A DNA stretch of 11,577 nucleotides from TMED27 sp037969235. GTDB taxonomy: Bacteria > Pseudomonadota > Alphaproteobacteria > Micavibrionales > Micavibrionaceae. The stretch's first letter is position 1. Every line of letters begins with the position of its first letter. The notes under the pieces are model-generated. The model was given only the letters and a program-made list of their open reading frames with translations, was not told where the DNA came from and ran no database searches. Location: contig JBBKXA010000045.1 of assembly GCA_037969235.1 (NCBI GenBank), positions 1-11,577 on the forward strand, given 5' to 3'. This document shows positions 1 to 6,829 of the stretch, one piece after another. Both the position numbers and the translations under genes were made by a program.

Positions 1-148
1 ATATAAGATAAAATCGAAACGATAATCTTTGCCATAATCGAAATAATGTGTTGAAATAAAGATATAGGGTCAAACTATCTTAAAGGATATAGACCATAGA
101 TATTTATAGCGCGAAAACCGCAGCTAGACACATATGGGGAAGATTAAA
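1..148. other. AT-rich stretch without a gene
   Basis: I see no convincing coding frame, RNA gene or terminator in these bases. They presumably hold the promoter of the small exported-protein gene that follows. No -35/-10 pair is good enough to call. The only confident element is the Shine-Dalgarno-like GGGGAAG at 136-142, which supports the ATG at 149. Confidence 0.5.
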
Positions 149-663
149 ATGCATCCGATTAAATATTTGAATTACAAAAATAATCATGAATATACATGGA
201 AAACTCATCCGCGCATGGCGTATGTGCCGCCATTTATTCTCGTTATGCTCATGGCGTTGATATTTTTTACAGCTGCCCCGGTACTAGCGTTTGAAACTGT
301 AGAAGTGAGGCAAAGTTTGCATGGCGATATTGCCGCAACGGCACTTGATCAAAGCAGAGATGCACATTCTGGTGCGTGCGATGCGTTGTTACAAAAAGTA
401 TCTTATTCTTCACAGGACTCAGACCTGAGTTCTCGCCAGCGCGCGGCTGGCAGTGCTGCGGCTTTTGGCCTTATCATTGTGGTGTGCGTTTTGCCCTTTC
501 GCCGCCAGAAATTGTCAAATCCCGTACAAAACCACGCCTTGATCTTTGGCATACACAAGGCGATGTTTCCCGTGACCGATCTGCTCTTTCGGTTGCGGCA
601 TATCGTGATTGCCAAAAGAAAGAGGCTCTGCAAGCTTTGGGAGGATTTCGTTGGGCTCGTTAA
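149..663 (+). pseudogene. Probable frameshifted small exported or membrane-anchored protein, function unknown
   Basis: The start at 149 is preferred because GGGGAAG lies 6 bases upstream; an in-frame ATG at 134 has no such site. Residues 27-47 form a hydrophobic segment ending in APVLA, like a signal peptide cleaved after Ala47 or an N-terminal anchor, with an unusually long polar stretch before it. The frame then reads RQRAAGSAAAFGLII, up to about base 478. From 481 the next frame continues naturally with GVRFALSPPE and ends in ALGGFRWAR at the stop 661-663, giving about 171 residues in all. The unshifted frame runs on to 757, is Cys/Arg-rich and runs into the opposite gene's end, so it looks like a shifted read-through. 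One lost base, or two gained, in the GTGGTGTG tract at 479-486 explains the break. It could be a real mutation or a sequencing error. I do not recognise the family. Confidence 0.55.
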
Positions 664-743
664 ACCAACTTTGATCGCTCTCACAATCCGGCCGTTCCAT
701 GGTGCCCCTTTAAGACTACAGGGCATTGTGGAGCGGCTTTTTT

Positions 744-2192
744 TCAAGATTGATTGAAAATATTTTGTAGTATTTTTTTTGTTGCGGTTTTCGCGTATTT
801 ATTGGCGATGAAATAACCTGCGCCCAGGGCTGTGAGGATTGCAAAAACGCCTACGCCGGCGGCAAAACTAGCATTTGGCATGATGCTTTGGACGATAGGC
901 TGAAGCGCCGTATAATAAGCTACGATGATAGTAAGCGCCGCAGCTACGCCAATCGCATAGCCAATCATCCGAGGGCGTTTGTTGATATGTCGTAAAGCTG
1001 CGTGTGCCATTCTGATCAATTTCTCAACATTGATTTCCGACAAACCAAGCGGATTTTCTTGCATGATGATCCGTAGCGCTTCGGCGGGTTTGTGGCTGGC
1101 GCTTGCGTGTATGATGGATTGCAGGGTTCGGTATTTGCCTGCTTGTTTAAGATGTGCGGTTATATCGCCCTGCCCCATTGCGGCGCTTCGTAGAGATTTT
1201 ATGCCTTTGGAAATGATTTTTTCGAGAAATGGCGGGGCATTTTCGATTTTTGCATGTTTGCCGACAATCATAACGGGGATTTCGAGGTTTTTAATTTTAA
1301 ACACTGCATGACCGAGCGGTAGTTTCAGGCCATAATCAATGCGAATGAATTTTTGACTGGGTTGGTCCTCACCCTGTGCGGGAGCTGGCGGTGATTGCAA
1401 GATTTCAACTTTGGCGTGTTCATTTAAATTGTGCTTTATATTTTCAATATATGCGGCTAAATCGGTGGGCAAATGGGCGTGATCAAATTCAAAATGCGCG
1501 ATAGCTTTGATTTGCACGCTGGTGATGTGTGAACTCCAGCCTTGTCCCTCACATGCGTGACATTGTTCAATACCTTTGCCATTACAAGCTTGGCAAGGCA
1601 CAGTTTTGCTTTGTTGGCATTGTGTGCAATGCACTCGGCCATCGCCATTGCAGCGCACGCAAAGATTGTTTGCGCCACTGCCCGCGTCGATATATTTACG
1701 CCCACCGCATGTGGGACAAATATCTGTACCACGTCCGTGGCAGCGTGGGCATGGCTGGCGCGCGCTACCGTGGCATTTCTGGCATTTCAAGTTGGCTTTG
1801 CCTGCGCACGTTTTGCACTGTTCGTGGGTGATGTAATCTTTATTTAAATTTGGTAGAGGAATGGCGGTTTCGGATAAGCCAACGCCTTTATCTTCACGGC
1901 TTAGGATTGTGGATTTTATTTGTTCAACAGTAGTGGGGTTATTCACCAGCGCTTCAAGATCCGTTTTGATTGCGCTTTGAACAGCGCTCGCGCTGGGGAA
2001 GATGGCGCTCCCGCCGATTTGACCGCCTTTTGTGGAGGTGGTGGTTTCAGACTCAAGCGTTAGGCGCGTGAGGGCAACAAATGCATGGGTTTGGACATCA
2101 AATTTCTCAACGCAAATATCTTTTACGTCTACGCCATTGCCTTCTATGGCTTTGGTGATTTGATTGAGGGCTATATTTTGAAGCTCTTGCAT
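744..2192 (-). CDS. DnaJ-type zinc-finger-like protein (8 CxxC motifs) with two C-terminal membrane helices
   Basis: A 482-residue protein of unknown function. Residues 126-214 hold eight CxxC motifs (Cys 126/129, 137/140, 148/151, 159/162, then 178/181, 189/192, 200/203, 211/214), mostly followed by xGxG-like residues as in the DnaJ cysteine-rich domain. They fall in two blocks of four with an exact 11-residue period, separated by a 19-residue step. Sixteen cysteines could bind four zinc ions. There is no J domain (no HPD). Residues 220-405 look like a mixed soluble domain. After a basic KRPR, hydrophobic segments at about 409-431 and 441-464 look like a membrane hairpin, so the zinc region would probably be cytoplasmic. 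Upstream of the ATG only a weak GAG-type Shine-Dalgarno is visible. The gene is divergent from mnmE across an 85-base spacer. A chaperone or assembly-factor role is inferred from the zinc motif alone. Confidence 0.85.
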   Translation of the reverse strand: MQELQNIALNQITKAIEGNGVDVKDICVEKFDVQTHAFVALTRLTLESETTTSTKGGQIGGSAIFPSASAVQSAIKTDLEALVNNPTTVEQIKSTILSREDKGVGLSETAIPLPNLNKDYITHEQCKTCAGKANLKCQKCHGSARQPCPRCHGRGTDICPTCGGRKYIDAGSGANNLCVRCNGDGRVHCTQCQQSKTVPCQACNGKGIEQCHACEGQGWSSHITSVQIKAIAHFEFDHAHLPTDLAAYIENIKHNLNEHAKVEILQSPPAPAQGEDQPSQKFIRIDYGLKLPLGHAVFKIKNLEIPVMIVGKHAKIENAPPFLEKIISKGIKSLRSAAMGQGDITAHLKQAGKYRTLQSIIHASASHKPAEALRIIMQENPLGLSEINVEKLIRMAHAALRHINKRPRMIGYAIGVAAALTIIVAYYTALQPIVQSIMPNASFAAGVGVFAILTALGAGYFIANKYAKTATKKILQNIFNQS

Positions 2193-2277
2193 TAAAAAGT
2201 CTCACTCGCTTATGATGCTTATAAAGCCTCATATTTTATGCTTTAATTAAGATGACAGTTTATGAAGGTTAAATCAA
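2193..2277. promoter_or_regulatory. Divergent spacer between the CxxC gene and mnmE
   Basis: These 85 AT-rich bases separate two divergent starts, so promoters for both should lie here. On the minus strand a TATAAG with a poor -35 partner is visible. On the plus strand AAGG at 2265-2268 serves as the Shine-Dalgarno of mnmE, 9 bases before its ATG. No operator-like palindrome stands out. Confidence 0.35.
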
Positions 2278-3630
2278 ATGTCTGAGGTAATTTTGGAACA
2301 AGATACGATTTTTGCGCTGGCTAGCGGTTCTGGTCGAGCTGGTGTGGCAGTGGTGCGTGTATCTGGGGCGCAGAGTTGGGTGAGCCTAGGGGCTTTATCG
2401 GGCCGTGATGATTTTACGCCGCGTATGGCACAGCTTTGCCGCCTTTGTAATGATAAGCGGGAAGTTTTAGACAATACGTTGGTTCTCCCCTTTCGCGCTC
2501 CCGCCAGCTATACAGGTGAAGATGTGGTCGAATATCATTTGCATGGTGGACGCGCGGTGATTGAATCTGTTCTTAAGGCCCTTGCTGGACAGCCGCGGCA
2601 TCGTATGGCGGAGCCAGGTGAGTTTACACGCCGCGCTTTTGAAAACGGAAAGATGGATTTGACAGCTGCTGAGGCGGTTGCGGATTTAATTGATGCGGAA
2701 ACGCAAGCGCAAAAATATCAAGCATTAGGGCAAATGGACGGCAAGTTGGGTGCTTTATACGAAGGGTGGATGACTCGTTTGAAAAAGGCGCTCGCGCATA
2801 TTGAAGCGGATATTGAATTTCCTGATGAGGATATGCCTGATGGATTAGCGCCTGAAGTTTTGGCTGTGATTAAATCGCTTGAAAAGGAGATGACGGCACA
2901 TTTGGATGATGATCGTCGTGGAGAGCGTTTGCGCGATGGGATTCATGTCGCGGTGATTGGTGCGCCTAATGCGGGTAAATCAAGTTTGGTGAATGCATTG
3001 GCACAGCGCGATGTGGCGATCATTTCGGATATTGCCGGCACAACGCGCGATGTTATTGAAGTGCATCTGGATATTGGTGGATTTCCTGTGATATTGGCGG
3101 ATACGGCGGGTTTGCGCCCTGACCAAATTGGACAAGAGGGACAAGAAGGTATTGAATCCGAAGGTATTCGCCGCGCTTTAGATCGTGCGCAGAAGGCCGA
3201 TATTACATTGTTGATTTTTGATGCCAGTCAGAATGCGCCCGATGTTCATACGCTCAATTTGATTGATGAGCGCAGTATTTTAATTTCTAATAAAATTGAT
3301 ATTGGCAGCGGCGAATCGATGCTGAATGGGGCAATTAAAGTTTCTGCTAAAACGCAGCAAGGGTTTGCGGCTCTGATGGATGCTTTGCTTGTTAAAATTA
3401 AAAGCTTTATGGATGATTCACGTGAAGCACCGTCTTTAACACGCGCACGTCATCGTGAGCATGTGCAGAATGCGTTGAATAGCTTGATCCGCGCGCAAAG
3501 TGCAGCGCTGCCTGAATTAACGGCGGAAGATATACGTTTGAGCGTAAGAGCGTTGGGCATGATTACGGGGCGCGTTGATGTCGAACAATTGCTTGATTTG
3601 ATTTTCAAAGATTTTTGCATAGGGAAGTGA
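2278..3630 (+). CDS. mnmE: tRNA uridine-5-carboxymethylaminomethyl(34) synthesis GTPase MnmE
   Basis: MnmE (TrmE) is the GTPase that, with MnmG, modifies wobble uridine 34 of certain tRNAs, using GTP and a methylene-tetrahydrofolate one-carbon unit. At 450 residues it has the usual family length. The N-terminal folate-binding domain begins with the typical TIFALASGSGRAGVAVVRVSG. The G domain shows the P-loop GAPNAGKSS (228-236), the GTTRD switch (T255/T256), DTAG (275-278), NKID (338-341) and SAK (356-358). The C-terminus ends with the conserved CIGK, whose cysteine is needed for modification. The AAGG at 2265-2268 supports the start. Its 3' end overlaps the convergent orphan gene by 26 bases, and no terminator is visible there. 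A parS-like sequence lies at 3414-3429. Confidence 0.97.
   Translation: MSEVILEQDTIFALASGSGRAGVAVVRVSGAQSWVSLGALSGRDDFTPRMAQLCRLCNDKREVLDNTLVLPFRAPASYTGEDVVEYHLHGGRAVIESVLKALAGQPRHRMAEPGEFTRRAFENGKMDLTAAEAVADLIDAETQAQKYQALGQMDGKLGALYEGWMTRLKKALAHIEADIEFPDEDMPDGLAPEVLAVIKSLEKEMTAHLDDDRRGERLRDGIHVAVIGAPNAGKSSLVNALAQRDVAIISDIAGTTRDVIEVHLDIGGFPVILADTAGLRPDQIGQEGQEGIESEGIRRALDRAQKADITLLIFDASQNAPDVHTLNLIDERSILISNKIDIGSGESMLNGAIKVSAKTQQGFAALMDALLVKIKSFMDDSREAPSLTRARHREHVQNALNSLIRAQSAALPELTAEDIRLSVRALGMITGRVDVEQLLDLIFKDFCIGK
3414..3429. promoter_or_regulatory. Degenerate parS-like site in mnmE (14/16)
   Basis: The sequence TGATTCACGTGAAGCA matches the parS consensus TGTTTCACGTGAAACA at 14 of 16 positions and keeps the central TTCACGTGAA. 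By simple counting, a match this good is expected about 0.003 times in a random window of this size. It is read as D-S-R-E-A in the same codon phase as the rsmG sites. It could be a weak ParB site, a relic, or coincidence. Confidence 0.4.
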
Positions 3631-4036
3631 TATAATCACGAACACGGTTTTGCACCGCATAACGAGCTTGATATAAACAACTCGGATGTTCAAGATTGTT
3701 AAAATGCACTTTCATTGCATCGCGGAGCGTTTTAAAAGTCGGTGTTGGAATAACAGGATGGTTTTTTTCTGCTGCCGTTTGTCTTGCTTCTTCAAATTCA
3801 ATCACAAGATTAAGATAGTCGGTTAAAATTGTTTCTTGTGGATTTCCAACTGCGCAACGCATAAAAAATTCACCTACAAAGCTTGAGTAAGGTTGCGGCA
3901 ACCCTTTGCCTAACCCCAGTTTGAGATGAACATTGGTCGTTAAATTTGTATATACTTCTGCACCTTCATCTCCATAAAGTGATTGGAAGACTTCATGAAG
4001 CGGTTTAAGCCCTTGTGAGGTTAATATTTCATTCAT
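3605..4036 (-). CDS. Hypothetical protein, soluble, 143 residues
   Basis: I do not recognise this protein. It is 143 residues with no signal peptide, membrane segment or metal motif. Its composition is ordinary, with aromatic and leucine-rich helical stretches such as LTDYLNLVIEFEEAR in the middle and a basic C-terminal third. It lies on the opposite strand between mnmE and mnmG, genes often co-directional in alphaproteobacteria. Its 3' end overlaps the end of mnmE by 26 bases, so the two transcripts would collide or pair. The ATG at 4036 has no strong Shine-Dalgarno. Coding is supported by a long open frame with normal amino-acid composition and no better frame on the other strand. Lineage-specific insertion is an inference. 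Confidence 0.75.
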   Translation of the reverse strand: MNEILTSQGLKPLHEVFQSLYGDEGAEVYTNLTTNVHLKLGLGKGLPQPYSSFVGEFFMRCAVGNPQETILTDYLNLVIEFEEARQTAAEKNHPVIPTPTFKTLRDAMKVHFNNLEHPSCLYQARYAVQNRVRDYITSLCKNL

Positions 4037-4121
4037 AACAGTTCACTGCATAATTATTTTTGCATAGCTTTTGTTTGGAGGCTTTGCAGATAAATTAGTT
4101 TATTTATTATAGGTTCTACTG

Positions 4122-4134
4122 TATAAGAATTTCT
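4122..4134 (+). promoter_or_regulatory. Possible -10 box directly before mnmG (leaderless start)
   Basis: TATAAG at 4122-4127 ends 7 bases before the mnmG ATG, and there is no Shine-Dalgarno between them. If used as a -10 element, transcription would start at or next to the A of the ATG. The matching -35 region (around 4099-4104, TTTATT) is poor, so confidence is low. Confidence 0.3.
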
Positions 4135-6111
4135 ATGCAAAATTCAAGTAAAATCGTATTTGATGTGATTGTTGTTGGTGGCGGTCATGCGGGATGTGAA
4201 GCGGCGGCGGCGGCGGCGCGGATGGGCGCCCAAACGGCGTTGTTGACGCACGACCTGTCTACGGTTGGCGTAATGTCATGCAATCCTGCGATTGGTGGGC
4301 TTGGTAAAGGGCATTTGGTGCGCGAAATTGATGCGCTGGATGGTTTGATGGGGCGCATTATCGATCAATCGGGCATACAATTTCGTATGCTGAATGCCTC
4401 GAAAGGCCCTGCTGTGCGGGGACCACGGGCGCAAGCGGATCGTAAATTATATCGTGAAGCGATGCAGACAGAATTGTCGCATTATCCTAATTTATCATTT
4501 GTTGAAGGTGGCGCTGAAGATCTCGTTTTAAATGATTCACAAGAGGTGGTGGGTGTCAAAACCACCGATGGCCGTATTTTAAAATGTGATGCGGTGGTAT
4601 TAACTGCGGGGACTTTTTTACGTGGCGTTATTCATCGTGGCGATGAGCAAATTCCTGCGGGGCGTGTGCGTGAAAATGGAGGTGTCGAAGCGCCTGCTAT
4701 TGGTTTGGCATTAACATTGGAGCGTTTGGGCTTTCCTTTGGCACGATTAAAAACGGGAACCCCTGCCCGTCTTGATGGCCGCACCATTGACTGGTCGGCT
4801 TGTGAGGAGCAATTGGCGGATGATCGCCCAGTGCCTTTTTCTTATTTAAATGATGAGATTAAAGTGCCACAAATTGCCTGTCACGTTACTTATACGAACG
4901 AAAATACGCATAAAATTATCGCGGATAATATTCACCGTTCGGCGATGTATTCGGGCAATATTTCTGGTGTGGGGCCACGTTATTGCCCTTCTATTGAAGA
5001 TAAAGTCCATCGCTTTGCGGATAAGTCACGGCATCAAATTTTCTTGGAGCCCGAAGGGTTAGATAATCATACCGTATATCCGAACGGAATTTCGACATCA
5101 TTGCCGAGTGAGGTTCAGGATCTTTATATCCGTTCTATCCGTGGTTTGGAGAATGTTGAAATCCTCGAATATGGTTACGCGATTGAATATGATTATTGTG
5201 ATCCGCGCGATTTAAAAAATACGCTTGAGAGCAAGCGTGTAGCTGGTTTATTTATGGCGGGTCAAATTAATGGGACTACGGGATACGAAGAAGCTGGCGC
5301 GCAAGGTTTAATGGCGGGCATTAATGCAGCTTTGCGTGTGAGTAATGCTGCGCGTAAGTCTGTGGACAAAGTCGGGATTGTTTCATGTGAAACAAATTCT
5401 GATGGCAAGCAAAAATTTACGCTGGATCGTGCCGATGCTTATATTGGCGTTTTAATTGATGATTTGATAAACCATGGCGCGCCTGAGCCATATCGCATGT
5501 TTACCAGCCGCGCGGAATATCGATTGAGATTACGTGCGGATAATGCGGATCAACGATTGACGGATAAGGGTATTGCGATTGGGTGTGTGGGCGGCAAGCG
5601 CGCACAAAGTTGGGAAGCAAAGTTGAAGGCTTTGGACGAGGCGCAATCGATGGTGCATAATTTACACGCATCACCAAGCGTTTTGGAAAAACATGGCATT
5701 AAAATTAACAAAGATGGGGTGCGTCGCACAGTTTCGGATTTGCTCGCTTACCCTGAAATTAATTGGGCGCGTGTTGCGCAAATATGGCCCGAGCTGAACT
5801 CAATAACGCCCGATATTCGTGAGCAGGTTGAGTGTGATGCGCTGTATGCGAATTACATGGGGCGACATGAAGCAGATATAGCCGCCTTTCGAAAAGATGA
5901 AGCGCTCCTGTTACCCACTAATTTGGATTATAATGAGATTGGCAGTTTATCAAACGAGGTGCGTGCAAAGTTAGAGCAAGCTCGCCCTGAAACATTAGGC
6001 GCAGCATCGCGAATTTTTGGCGTGACTCCTGCTGCAGTGATTGCTCTTTTGCGTCATGTCAAAAAAGGTGGCTCATCTCATAAGCGGAACAAGGTCCAGC
6101 ATGTGGCCTAA
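4135..6111 (+). CDS. mnmG: tRNA uridine-5-carboxymethylaminomethyl(34) synthesis enzyme MnmG
   Basis: MnmG (GidA) is the FAD- and NADH-dependent partner of MnmE in U34 modification of tRNA. The FAD-binding GGGHAGCEAA lies at 15-24, followed by the family signatures NPAIGGLGKGH and LNASKGPAVRGPRAQ. Cys284 in RYCPSIEDK and Cys49 in SCNPAIGG match the two catalytically important cysteines known from the E. coli enzyme. The C-terminal domain ends with the usual FGVTPAAVIALL. At 658 residues it is a little longer than the usual 620-630, partly because of a basic tail (KKGGSSHKRNK) over the overlap with rsmG. The tail region contains the rsmG ribosome-binding site. The start at 4135 has no Shine-Dalgarno but gives the expected short N-terminus before FDVIVVGGG. 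Confidence 0.97.
   Translation: MQNSSKIVFDVIVVGGGHAGCEAAAAAARMGAQTALLTHDLSTVGVMSCNPAIGGLGKGHLVREIDALDGLMGRIIDQSGIQFRMLNASKGPAVRGPRAQADRKLYREAMQTELSHYPNLSFVEGGAEDLVLNDSQEVVGVKTTDGRILKCDAVVLTAGTFLRGVIHRGDEQIPAGRVRENGGVEAPAIGLALTLERLGFPLARLKTGTPARLDGRTIDWSACEEQLADDRPVPFSYLNDEIKVPQIACHVTYTNENTHKIIADNIHRSAMYSGNISGVGPRYCPSIEDKVHRFADKSRHQIFLEPEGLDNHTVYPNGISTSLPSEVQDLYIRSIRGLENVEILEYGYAIEYDYCDPRDLKNTLESKRVAGLFMAGQINGTTGYEEAGAQGLMAGINAALRVSNAARKSVDKVGIVSCETNSDGKQKFTLDRADAYIGVLIDDLINHGAPEPYRMFTSRAEYRLRLRADNADQRLTDKGIAIGCVGGKRAQSWEAKLKALDEAQSMVHNLHASPSVLEKHGIKINKDGVRRTVSDLLAYPEINWARVAQIWPELNSITPDIREQVECDALYANYMGRHEADIAAFRKDEALLLPTNLDYNEIGSLSNEVRAKLEQARPETLGAASRIFGVTPAAVIALLRHVKKGGSSHKRNKVQHVA
4201..4218 (+). 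repeat. (GCG)6 trinucleotide run in mnmG
   Basis: Six consecutive GCG codons encode the Ala run just after the FAD-binding GGGHAGCE. Alanines here are normal for the family's Rossmann helix. The pure codon repetition is a simple-sequence tract in which slippage would change the length by whole residues. Confidence 0.6.
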
Positions 6112-6739
6112 GCATTTTAATGAAGTGGAGGGCTTACGTGTTTCACATGAAACATCTTCACGGTTAGAAATCTACTATCAGCTTTTGTTAAAATGGCAAA
6201 AAGCGATTAATCTTGTGAGTAAAAATACGTTACAAGATTCGTGGGCGCGGCATTTTGCAGATTCGGCGCAATTAGCACAACATATAAGAGCGGATGTTTC
6301 ACGTGAATCACGGCACGTTGTAGATTTGGGGAGTGGTGCAGGATTTCCTGGGCTGGTGCTTGGCATTATGAGGCCAGATCTGGAGGTCCATCTTGTGGAA
6401 TCGGATGACCGTAAATGCCAGTTTTTGCGCACTGTTTCACGTGAATCAGAAAGTTCAAACATTCATGTGCATTGTGCGCGTATCGAAGATGTTTGCGATG
6501 AAATTCGTCCCAATGTTGTTACGGCACGCGCCTTGGCAGATTTAGCATCTCTGCTCGATTTGGTTTTACCATGGGCCCAAAGTAACCCAAATTTGGAGTG
6601 TCTTTTTATGAAAGGCTCGGGTGCACAAGATGAAATTAATCATGCAAATGATTACTTTAATTTTAACTCCGTTTTGTATGAAAGCATCACAGATCCTTCG
6701 GCAAGTATTGTGCATATAAAAAATATTGATGTTATATAG
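6101..6739 (+). CDS. rsmG: 16S rRNA (guanine(527)-N(7))-methyltransferase RsmG
   Basis: RsmG (GidB) uses S-adenosylmethionine to methylate G527 of 16S rRNA. The start at 6101 is chosen because AAGG at 6091-6094 lies 6 bases before it and gives 212 residues, the usual family size; an in-frame ATG at 6041 would lie deep inside mnmG. The SAM-binding motif VDLGSGAGFPG is at 74-84, followed by the acidic residue of LVESDDRKCQFL (98-109), then TARALA (141-146) and LFMKG (168-172). It overlaps the end of mnmG by 11 bases, so the two are probably translationally coupled. Three parS sites are embedded in the coding sequence and are translated as VS[RH]E[ST] at residues 14-18, 66-70 and 112-116. Confidence 0.96.
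   Translation: MWPKHFNEVEGLRVSHETSSRLEIYYQLLLKWQKAINLVSKNTLQDSWARHFADSAQLAQHIRADVSRESRHVVDLGSGAGFPGLVLGIMRPDLEVHLVESDDRKCQFLRTVSRESESSNIHVHCARIEDVCDEIRPNVVTARALADLASLLDLVLPWAQSNPNLECLFMKGSGAQDEINHANDYFNFNSVLYESITDPSASIVHIKNIDVI
6139..6154. promoter_or_regulatory. parS site 1 (15/16)
   Basis: TGTTTCACATGAAACA differs from the parS consensus TGTTTCACGTGAAACA at one central base. ParB binds this palindrome, loads as a CTP-dependent clamp and spreads. It lies in the 5' part of rsmG, 0.7 kb before parA. Confidence 0.9.
6295..6310. promoter_or_regulatory. parS site 2 (15/16)
   Basis: TGTTTCACGTGAATCA keeps the perfect CACGTG core and has one mismatch in the right arm. It is 156 bases from site 1 and is read in the same codon phase. 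Confidence 0.9.
6433..6448. promoter_or_regulatory. parS site 3 (15/16)
   Basis: TGTTTCACGTGAATCA is identical to site 2, including the same right-arm mismatch, and lies 138 bases further on. The flanking codons differ, so this is not a simple duplication of a longer block. Confidence 0.9.
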
Positions 6740-6808
6740 ATGTGAATAAGACGTCAGAATATCTTGCAATATTTTACGAATCTGTGCAAAGTGTACGTGT
6801 CTTCACAT
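6740..6808 (+). repeat. Inverted repeat framing the parA upstream region
   Basis: The left arm ATGTGAATAAGAC (6740-6752), starting right after the rsmG stop, can pair with GTCTTCACAT (6799-6808): ATGTG/CACAT and AAGAC/GTCTT, 10 pairs with a 3-base AAT bulge. The arms enclose 46 AT-rich bases. It ends 9 bases before the parA Shine-Dalgarno at 6818-6823. It could be an mRNA structure in the rsmG-parA spacer or a regulator-binding site. It is not a terminator, as no T-run follows. Confidence 0.35.
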
Positions 6809-6829
6809 TAATCGTTTAAGGGGTTCGAT

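Noticed and set aside
564..579. parS-like TGTTTCCCGTGACCGA in the frameshifted gene
   Set aside because: Only 12 of 16 positions match and the CACGTG core is broken; about 0.4 such matches are expected by chance in a window this size.
699..744. Hairpin ATGGTGCCC/GGGCATTGT followed by T7 as a terminator
   Set aside because: The 13-base loop, several G-U pairs and an 8-base gap before the T-run make it a poor intrinsic terminator.
1457..1847. Several frames in and opposite the CxxC region
   Set aside because: They are shadows of the cysteine-rich repeats, with biased composition and no ribosome-binding sites.
1910..1925. DnaA-box-like TGTGGATTT
   Set aside because: It is a single 7/9 match without a cluster, so there is no evidence of a replication origin inside this window.
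6041..6100. Longer rsmG start at 6041
   Set aside because: It would overlap mnmG by 71 bases and add 20 residues; the ATG at 6101 has a well-spaced AAGG and gives the family length.
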